IMG/VR virus record: IMGVR_UViG_3300032285_000220
Location: 1 to 53,919 of that record
Origin: a virus
Length of the DNA: 53,919 nucleotides
Reading direction: 5' to 3' (one strand)
Part shown: one piece after another, positions 49,185-53,919 of the stretch
Position numbering within the stretch: position 1 is the stretch's first letter
How the letters are laid out: each line of letters begins with the position of its first letter
Notes under the pieces: generated by a model
Databases searched by the model: none
What the model was told of the DNA's origin: nothing
The model's input: only the letters and a program-made list of their open reading frames with translations
Made by a program: the position numbers and the translations under genes

Positions 49185-50342
49185 TTAATCAATATGAATT
49201 GTCTTACCATGTGGTGATGTGATATGTTTGGTTGTGATAGCCCATAAGGTAGGATAATCCCAATTACCACCAAAGTCATTCTCTACATAACCATCTGTCA
49301 ATATAATGATAGCTTCGGGTTGAATGCGTTTATCTTTGATATAATCATTGACGCACCCAACTGTCGTGCCACCACCCCCTGCAGGTTTTGTTGTTTGAAC
49401 CAATGAGTGATAATCACCTTGATTGTATGTCTCATGTCCTGCAACACAGGTATCCCAATACAACAACTCTATACTTGATGGGGATACATCATCACATATA
49501 GCTACAACTTCTGTTAAGAACTCGTTGAGTTCCTTGTCACCAATAGAACCTGATGTGTCTATACCTACAACAATCTGTCCTATTGATTCACCAATCATGC
49601 TAGGCATATAGATGTCATGCCCAATGAAACGCTTGTGTGGTCGTTTCCATGATGTCTTATCTTTGTTCTTACATGTAGCCGTTACAAAGTCACGCAACTG
49701 CTCACGCCAATTAACCTTAGGTTCAAGTATTTCGTTGACACTTCGGTTCTTATTACCTTGCATCTTACCTCGTATGATTTCACCTTGTCGTAAGGCTTGG
49801 TCTATCTGCTTGGCTACTTCTTTCTTTTCCTCGTCAGATAAACTATCAGCACCTTCCCAATCATGTGAGTCATGTCCTTCACCTTGACCTTGACCACCAT
49901 TCTTTTCAGCATCTTTCATAATCTCATCAAAGATTTGTTTAGTAGTCATACCTTTATACTTCAAGTCAAAGAGAGCCGAGTCGGGTCGCTTGGTAACTTC
50001 ACCTTGTTCATCAGCTTCATGTATCGCATAGTTCACAACATAGTCAGCCGCCATGTTAGCTACCATAGGATTAATCTTCCATAGTTTCTTCCATAGGTTC
50101 ATATGTTGATATGCCTTGTGTAATGCCTCATGCAACACGACAAAGTTTAACTCCTTATCATCTAGTGTTTTGATGAAGTCTGTATTGTAGATAACATCAC
50201 GACCATTGGTGCAAGCCGTAGGTATATCCTCGTTAAACATCACCTTGCCCACCGATAACACACCTGCAAACATACAGAATTGTTTGCTACGCATTATCGC
50301 TATGTGGGACTTCGTGACTCTTTGTTCACTTGTTAGTGCCAT
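49185..50342 (-). CDS. VWA-domain protein with HExxH-like N-domain (CobT-like)
   Basis: 385 residues. The N-terminal domain has VVLHEALHKAYQH with His71-Glu72 and His75, as in the DUF2201 (VWA-like peptidase-related) family. A Gly/Gln-acid linker (about 148-160, GGQGQGEGHDSHD) leads to a VWA domain with the metal site IDTSGS (Asp262, Ser264, Ser266), plus GGGGTT and LTDGY later. With the MoxR ATPase upstream it forms a chelatase-like or RavA/ViaA-like pair. GAGGAT lies before the ATG, after an eight-base gap from the ATPase. Confidence 0.85.
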   Translation of the reverse strand: MALTSEQRVTKSHIAIMRSKQFCMFAGVLSVGKVMFNEDIPTACTNGRDVIYNTDFIKTLDDKELNFVVLHEALHKAYQHMNLWKKLWKINPMVANMAADYVVNYAIHEADEQGEVTKRPDSALFDLKYKGMTTKQIFDEIMKDAEKNGGQGQGEGHDSHDWEGADSLSDEEKKEVAKQIDQALRQGEIIRGKMQGNKNRSVNEILEPKVNWREQLRDFVTATCKNKDKTSWKRPHKRFIGHDIYMPSMIGESIGQIVVGIDTSGSIGDKELNEFLTEVVAICDDVSPSSIELLYWDTCVAGHETYNQGDYHSLVQTTKPAGGGGTTVGCVNDYIKDKRIQPEAIIILTDGYVENDFGGNWDYPTLWAITTKHITSPHGKTIHID

Positions 50343-50350
50343 ATATCCTC

Positions 50351-51397
50351 CTAGAAGTATTGGTTATTCTTAACTGCCCAATCAATGAATGACTTGTTCT
50401 GAGCCGCGACTGCCTTACGAGATGATGCCATGATGTTTACTGCAAACAAGGCTTGTATCTCCATAGGTAATCGTTGTAAGTATGTAAGCCACGCATCCAT
50501 ATGTTGCTCTGTGATTGTCATTAGTTCTCGCATGACTAGAATTACACGAGCCGCAGGGTCGCTTGGTAAGTTAGCTTTCTCAGGTTCTTTGTAAATACTT
50601 TCTTTAGTCGGTAAGCCATCAGCTAGACTAAAGTATGCTGACATATCACGAGCCGCTGACTCACCCAATGTGCCTGTGAGTGCAACCATAGTGGTATCTT
50701 CACCTAGTGTTGTTCTGTTCTTAACGATATGTGATGCCTTCTCTAATGAACGAGGGGATACGAAAGCCTCTTGTTGTTTGCGTGGATTGTAGATATACAT
50801 GTTCTCTTTCTGTGCTTCATCTGTATAACACGCTAGTGCATGAGGGAATTGTTTAACCCATGCTACAACCTCTGGTGCTATGTTGTTATCAATAGCCCAA
50901 CTAATCCATTCATCATCATTCGGATTACGCACAATGACTGCCGTCAATCTATTCTTGGCATGTGCTTTCATGGTATCGCCAACACCATCTGTTGTTAGAT
51001 TACCTGTTGAATACACGATAGAGTCGGGGTGAAACTTAACTGCACCTAATCGTCTCTCTAACATGACAGGCAATAACATATTCTTAACAGGCTCACTAGC
51101 TTTAGTTATCTCGTCTAGCATAATGATGACAGGCTTGTTATCATGGATAGCAAAGCGTTCATTCGGATAGAATGTTGTTGTCTTGCTCTCATGGTTCATA
51201 GCAGGCATAGCTAAGTCGCCTAAGTCTAAGTCTGCACAATCTATATACACAGGTGTGTGTTCTGGAAATCGTTTAGCTAACGACTTCAATATAGATGATT
51301 TACCAATGCCAGGTTGACCTTTGAGGTGAACCGTAACATCTTTACCTACTGTTGCAATTAATTCCTCTGCTTGTTTCAAACTTATTTCTTGTTGCAT
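50351..51397 (-). CDS. MoxR-family AAA+ ATPase (CobS-like)
   Basis: 348 residues. Walker A KGQPGIGKSS (GQPGIGKS at 27-34), Walker B IIMLDEITKA (Asp95, Glu96), sensor-like VYSTGNLTTDGVGDT and an arginine-finger region following (AKNRLTAVIV). MoxR ATPases act with VWA proteins to remodel or load metal into a target protein complex. The neighbouring VWA and DUF3150 genes complete the set. An AGGAGAGAG site precedes the ATG; one of the three leader hairpins lies 22 bases upstream. Confidence 0.85.
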   Translation of the reverse strand: MQQEISLKQAEELIATVGKDVTVHLKGQPGIGKSSILKSLAKRFPEHTPVYIDCADLDLGDLAMPAMNHESKTTTFYPNERFAIHDNKPVIIMLDEITKASEPVKNMLLPVMLERRLGAVKFHPDSIVYSTGNLTTDGVGDTMKAHAKNRLTAVIVRNPNDDEWISWAIDNNIAPEVVAWVKQFPHALACYTDEAQKENMYIYNPRKQQEAFVSPRSLEKASHIVKNRTTLGEDTTMVALTGTLGESAARDMSAYFSLADGLPTKESIYKEPEKANLPSDPAARVILVMRELMTITEQHMDAWLTYLQRLPMEIQALFAVNIMASSRKAVAAQNKSFIDWAVKNNQYF

Positions 51398-51419
51398 GAT
51401 ACTCTCTCCTTAATGTTAA

Positions 51420-51451
51420 GCGACATTGGTATATTTCTATACACTTGTCGC
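51420..51451 (-). promoter_or_regulatory. Leader hairpin, copy 2
   Basis: On the minus strand GCGACAAGTGTATA and TATACCAATGTCGC around GAAA. The outer six and inner five base pairs are conserved, with a 3x3 internal loop; the loop is a GNRA-type tetraloop. The TAG stop of the upstream 290-residue gene is inside the hairpin, so the element overlaps coding sequence. It ends 22 bases before the MoxR ATG. Confidence 0.75.
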
Positions 51452-52309
51452 AGGTTGAACTTCTACTAAAACTTGTGGGTTCTCTAACTTAATATTTTTA
51501 TCTAACCATCTTTTAATCATACCTATGTTGCAACGATAGCTATATCTACTATTACCTGTTGCACTAGCCCCAAGCCATATACTGCGTGAGCATTGTCTTA
51601 ACGCATAGTAATAGGATAGATATGTTTTATCTTCATCGGCAAATAAGTTAAGCATGCCTTCAATACCTTTAAATTGAGTTAATTCATTTACTTGTTTACT
51701 CAATGCTTCATCATGCTCTACACCTTCGTTGTTACTTAACTTCAACATGGTGTCTGCATACTTTAAGAACTTCTTATATGGTAGTCGCAACTCACGCATC
51801 TGCCTTGCATCAAACCTATACTTCACAGGTTTCTCAAACTGCTCGGGATACATTGGCTTGTTGTCATATGTTATGGCATACCAATCCCTTGCATTGATGT
51901 GATAGTCGTTTCTATCTAAACCAACAATACATTCAATCTGATTGTTCTTAACTAATGGACTTCGTGTAAATGGTGCAGGCACATATTTCTTATGGTCAAA
52001 CTCGTATATATACACACCACCTATATAGCTTAAAAAGTATTGCGTTGACCTTGATGGATAAGCACCTAGTGTTATCTCTTTGTGTGTAGGATAAAACCTT
52101 ACCAAGTCTGTGTCATAATAACCTGCGACATATACTTCAATGCCGTCTTGTATTTCTTGACGCAACCATTTCTCTTTCTCATATCTATCACCTAATCTAC
52201 GCACAGATTGGTTCTCACCTCTTACTGCTGTTCTGCTTTCAAATATATCTTTAGCATGTTTATAATCACTAATGCGTGGCATGTTATAAACATTAATATG
52301 AAATCCCAT
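51437..52309 (-). CDS. Hypothetical protein upstream of MoxR
   Basis: 290 residues. Blocks such as RRLGDRYEKEKWLRQEIQDG, YYDTDLVRFYPTHKEITLGA, YKKFLKYADTMLKLSNNEGV and YALRQCSRSIWLGASATGNS are similar to conserved proteins I have seen beside MoxR/VWA genes in aquatic phages, function unknown. GGGAGAATAAC precedes the ATG. The last codons and stop lie within leader hairpin copy 2. It may be a fourth partner of the module. Confidence 0.65.
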   Translation of the reverse strand: MGFHINVYNMPRISDYKHAKDIFESRTAVRGENQSVRRLGDRYEKEKWLRQEIQDGIEVYVAGYYDTDLVRFYPTHKEITLGAYPSRSTQYFLSYIGGVYIYEFDHKKYVPAPFTRSPLVKNNQIECIVGLDRNDYHINARDWYAITYDNKPMYPEQFEKPVKYRFDARQMRELRLPYKKFLKYADTMLKLSNNEGVEHDEALSKQVNELTQFKGIEGMLNLFADEDKTYLSYYYALRQCSRSIWLGASATGNSRYSYRCNIGMIKRWLDKNIKLENPQVLVEVQPATSV

Positions 52310-52310
52310 G

Positions 52311-52652
52311 TTATTCTCCCTCTTTCATGTCATAACCTCTGTTCATCCAACTTACAAACTTCATGTTCTCAAGCCAATCTTGTAGGCTAGGTATCCACCC
52401 ACCACAATCCTCTTTAACATGTTGTTCACCTATTAATCGTGTTGGAACTTCACGACCATCACTATTCACAATGAATAATCCGAATTGTCTTTCACATTCA
52501 AAGATACCTTGTGCATGATGTCGTATGGCTCTGTGTCTTGCGTCAGCAAAACATTCTTTGGTTGCATCAAACCAATCGTGTATTGGTTGATAGTCAGCTT
52601 CAACACCACCCCATTTCTTTACAGATGTTTTAGAATGATAATGTGTATTCAT
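52311..52652 (-). CDS. DUF6915-type protein
   Basis: 113 residues. The pattern HYHSKTSVKKWGGVEADYQP, IHDWFDATKECFADARHRAI, RHHAQGIFECERQFG and EQHVKEDCGGWIPSLQDWL is one I recognise as DUF6915, with many conserved His, Asp and Glu that could bind metal. Function unknown. TAATG overlap couples it to the gene before, one base separates it from the gene after. Confidence 0.75.
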   Translation of the reverse strand: MNTHYHSKTSVKKWGGVEADYQPIHDWFDATKECFADARHRAIRHHAQGIFECERQFGLFIVNSDGREVPTRLIGEQHVKEDCGGWIPSLQDWLENMKFVSWMNRGYDMKEGE

Positions 52653-53080
52653 TATTCTTCCTCCTCATCATTCAAATCATATTCATAATCTTCAGTCGTT
52701 CTGTGGTTGATACCCACATTTAACTTAATACTTGGAGGGGTATCTCTAAAGTCAATCGTTAGATTACCTTGACCTCCGTCATTGTTATACCAATCAAGCC
52801 CTGTGTTATCTAATGCACGACTGCATAAATCTTCTAATACATCTGCTAGCTTGGTTGGTTTTGACTCTGCTTGTTGACCACCATAAGTTAGTGATGTCCA
52901 CGCAATCATATCGTCTGGTATTTCAATATAATTGCCATCATTACCAGAGATATAAACACCATCAACTTGTCCATCATCACCACCCCCTTGAAACTCTACA
53001 ACTACTAGCTTTGCACCTAGCAGATTTAACTGCGTCAGTAGCGTTGTTTTTTCTTGCTCGTTTGCAAATATATTTTTCAC
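52652..53080 (-). CDS. DUF6878-type protein, first gene of the promoter-proximal operon
   Basis: 142 residues from the GTG at 53080. The in-frame ATG at 53095 belongs to ATGAGGAGA, which acts as the ribosome site, as at 49139. The blocks VVVEFQGGGDDGQVDGVYIS, LCSRALDNTGLDWYNNDGGQ and TIDFRDTPPSIKLNVGINHR fit the DUF6878 pattern, followed by a strongly acidic C-terminus (DYEYDLNDEEEE). Function unknown; the acidic tail would suit a protein-binding or DNA-mimic role, which is speculation. Confidence 0.7.
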   Translation of the reverse strand: MKNIFANEQEKTTLLTQLNLLGAKLVVVEFQGGGDDGQVDGVYISGNDGNYIEIPDDMIAWTSLTYGGQQAESKPTKLADVLEDLCSRALDNTGLDWYNNDGGQGNLTIDFRDTPPSIKLNVGINHRTTEDYEYDLNDEEEE

Positions 53081-53105
53081 GATAGTTCTCCTCATTAAAA
53101 AATAA

Positions 53106-53137
53106 ACGACAAGAGTATAAAGTTATACGATTGTCGC
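53106..53137 (-). promoter_or_regulatory. Leader hairpin, copy 3
   Basis: On the minus strand GCGACAATCGTATA and TATACTCTTGTCGT around ACTT. The outermost pair is G-T, which pairs as G-U in RNA but breaks the DNA symmetry. It lies about 31-62 bases into the predicted transcript from the 53175-53203 promoter and ends 25 bases before the GTG start. Confidence 0.75.
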
Positions 53138-53174
53138 TTGGTTGATAAAACACTTCTTCATTTCCTACAAACAT

Positions 53175-53203
53175 ATTATAGCATGATTACTTTACATTGT
53201 CAA
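53175..53203 (-). promoter_or_regulatory. Perfect consensus sigma70 promoter
   Basis: Minus strand: TTGACA (53203-53198), 17-base spacer, TATAAT (53180-53175), with TGC in the extended -10 position. Start predicted near 53168, giving a leader of about 88 bases. It should be among the strongest promoters here and would drive the DUF6878-DUF6915-MoxR-VWA-DUF3150 genes and probably further. Confidence 0.88.
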
Positions 53204-53221
53204 GTCATTGTCCAAAATTTT

Positions 53222-53422
53222 TTACTTACTTTTATGTGATGAATTAAGCCCTTTCAATAGTTCTAAATCAGTCACAACAATATAGTTTGACTTCGGCATA
53301 GGCACAATACAATGTTTATAATTGAGTGCATGTTTCTCACCACAACTTAAACAAGTCTTATAACCTAACTGATACCTAGCGTCAGCTATATCATCACCAC
53401 AATCAACGCATGAATAACTCAT
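53222..53422 (-). CDS. Small zinc-finger protein, C4 type
   Basis: 66 residues from the ATG at 53422. Cys5, Cys8, Cys24 and Cys27 (SCVDCGDDIADARYQLGYKT, then CLSCGEKH) form a four-Cys finger like those of TraR/DksA-type proteins, but without the long coiled coil. The C-terminus reads VPMPKSNYIVVTDLELLKGL. Such proteins are common and conserved in aquatic phages. It may modify host RNA polymerase, which is inference from the finger type. Confidence 0.7.
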   Translation of the reverse strand: MSYSCVDCGDDIADARYQLGYKTCLSCGEKHALNYKHCIVPMPKSNYIVVTDLELLKGLNSSHKSK

Positions 53423-53682
53423 GGCAACTCTTTCCAAAATAAAAACGCAACATACGCAAACATCATGGCGTAAATTGTCCATGTCATGTATGTTTCTTCG
53501 CTACGGTCATTTTCCGACTGTGTCGTATATGTCCCGCCCCAAGCGTCTCTTGCTGAACGAGGTGTAGGTAGTTCAAACCTGTCTGGTCTAAAGAATACAT
53601 AACCTTGTTTTGCGTTACGCGCAAATTTTCTGTGTTGCCATGTCTCAAATTTGCGTATTGATTTCTTTTGTTCTTTGTTCAT
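53419..53682 (-). CDS. Small membrane-anchored protein
   Basis: 87 residues from the ATG at 53682, which has AGGAGAG in front. A basic N-terminus (QKKSIRKFETWQHRKFARNA) and a C-terminal membrane segment (about 67-84, TWTIYAMMFAYVAFLFW) suggest a C-tail-anchored protein with a positively charged soluble part. ATGA overlap with the zinc-finger gene. Function unknown. Confidence 0.6.
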   Translation of the reverse strand: MNKEQKKSIRKFETWQHRKFARNAKQGYVFFRPDRFELPTPRSARDAWGGTYTTQSENDRSEETYMTWTIYAMMFAYVAFLFWKELP

Positions 53683-53848
53683 GTTCTCTCCTGTTAAGTT
53701 TAATAAGTCCTTGTTGTTCAAGGTATTTCAATCTGTGCCAATTAGTAATCAAAGCCACACATAGTTCTTTCTGTGTGATAGACGGATTACTCCGTAGTAT
53801 TTCGTTAACTTTGTGGGCTACCTTCCAATCATCTAACTTGGTATACAT
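53645..53848 (-). CDS. Small HTH-like protein
   Basis: 67 residues from the ATG at 53848 (TAATG overlap with the partial gene upstream); an ATG at 53860 is possible but has no spacing to a ribosome site. DDWKVAHKVNEILRSNPSIT then QKELCVALITNWHRLKYLEQ and QGLIKLNRRE have the rhythm of a winged helix. It overlaps the next gene by 38 bases. It could be a small early regulator. Confidence 0.45.
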   Translation of the reverse strand: MYTKLDDWKVAHKVNEILRSNPSITQKELCVALITNWHRLKYLEQQGLIKLNRREHEQRTKEINTQI

Positions 53849-53919
53849 TAGAATAAACATTCCCCCACTAATGCATATACATCTTCCTTAACTTCTTTAA
53901 TTACTTCTAGCTTGATGAC
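53848..53919 (-). CDS. 3' end of a further leftward gene (partial)
   Basis: An open frame enters from the right edge and ends with TAA at 53850-53848; the visible residues are VIKLEVIKEVKEDVYALVGE followed by CLF. The TAATG junction with the next start supports a real gene. Too little is visible for a function. Confidence 0.4.
   Translation of the reverse strand, partial: VIKLEVIKEVKEDVYALVGECLF

Noticed and set aside
49550-50140. VWA protein as a secreted metalloprotease because of HEALH
   Set aside because: No signal peptide; the HExxH-like segment with a C-terminal VWA domain is the usual build of the DUF2201 family, whose protease activity is unproven.
1-53919. tRNA genes, integrase, phage RNA polymerase, terminase, portal
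   Set aside because: None was recognised on either strand by reading; terminase and portal probably lie outside the window.

Overview
The window is a large piece of a tailed-phage (caudovirus) genome. It is AT-rich and almost fully coding, and the gene set is typical of uncultured aquatic phages. Signs of a short-tailed (podovirus-like) virion are an adaptor protein resembling the phage SU10 adaptor, a large nozzle-like protein, no tape-measure gene, and a block of big 'ejection'-type proteins ending in a 1908-residue polyvalent protein. The host cannot be read from the sequence. A possible lipoprotein, a GH24 lysozyme with holins, and consensus sigma70-type promoters suggest a Gram-negative bacterium. 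Terminase, portal and scaffold genes are not here and probably lie upstream of position 1. I see no tRNA, integrase, CRISPR array or phage RNA polymerase.

Layout. (1) Positions 1-36041, plus strand, virion and lysis genes: the 3' part of the major capsid protein; a terminator followed by an extended -10 promoter and a structured leader; small Lys/Gly-rich proteins and a holin-like protein; head-tail connector proteins (3.4-5.9 kb); a receptor-binding region of about 14 kb (5.9-20.3 kb) with many fibre-like genes, including duplicated modules, a C1q-like protein and an S74-chaperone protein; a secreted/lysis cluster (20.3-23.1 kb); the nozzle-like protein; and the internal/ejected proteins (25.8-36.0 kb). 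(2) Positions 36042-53919, minus strand, early and replication genes: primase-helicase, HTH regulator, SSB-like protein, SNF2-type helicase, two HNH nucleases, a Cas4/RecB-like nuclease, family A DNA polymerase, VRR-NUC nuclease, DUF3310 protein, a CobS/CobT-like MoxR-VWA-DUF3150 module, and small zinc and HTH proteins. The two arms converge with no bases between their stop codons.

Regulation. No phage polymerase is visible, and several promoters look like host sigma70 sites with an extended -10 (TGn). The best are a perfect TTGACA-N17-TATAAT at 53175-53203 and TTGACA-N16-TATACT at 40710-40737, both driving leftward genes. Three copies of one 32-base hairpin or dyad (49146-49177, 51420-51451, 53106-53137) lie 21-25 bases upstream of three minus-strand start codons around the MoxR/VWA module. 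I consider these the most interesting undescribed element here. Within each arm most genes are joined by ATGA or TAATG overlaps, so translational coupling is likely. Several genes shorter than 60 codons were found by hand (2990-3166, 12504-12674, 16250-16411, 46120-46299, 46689-46838).
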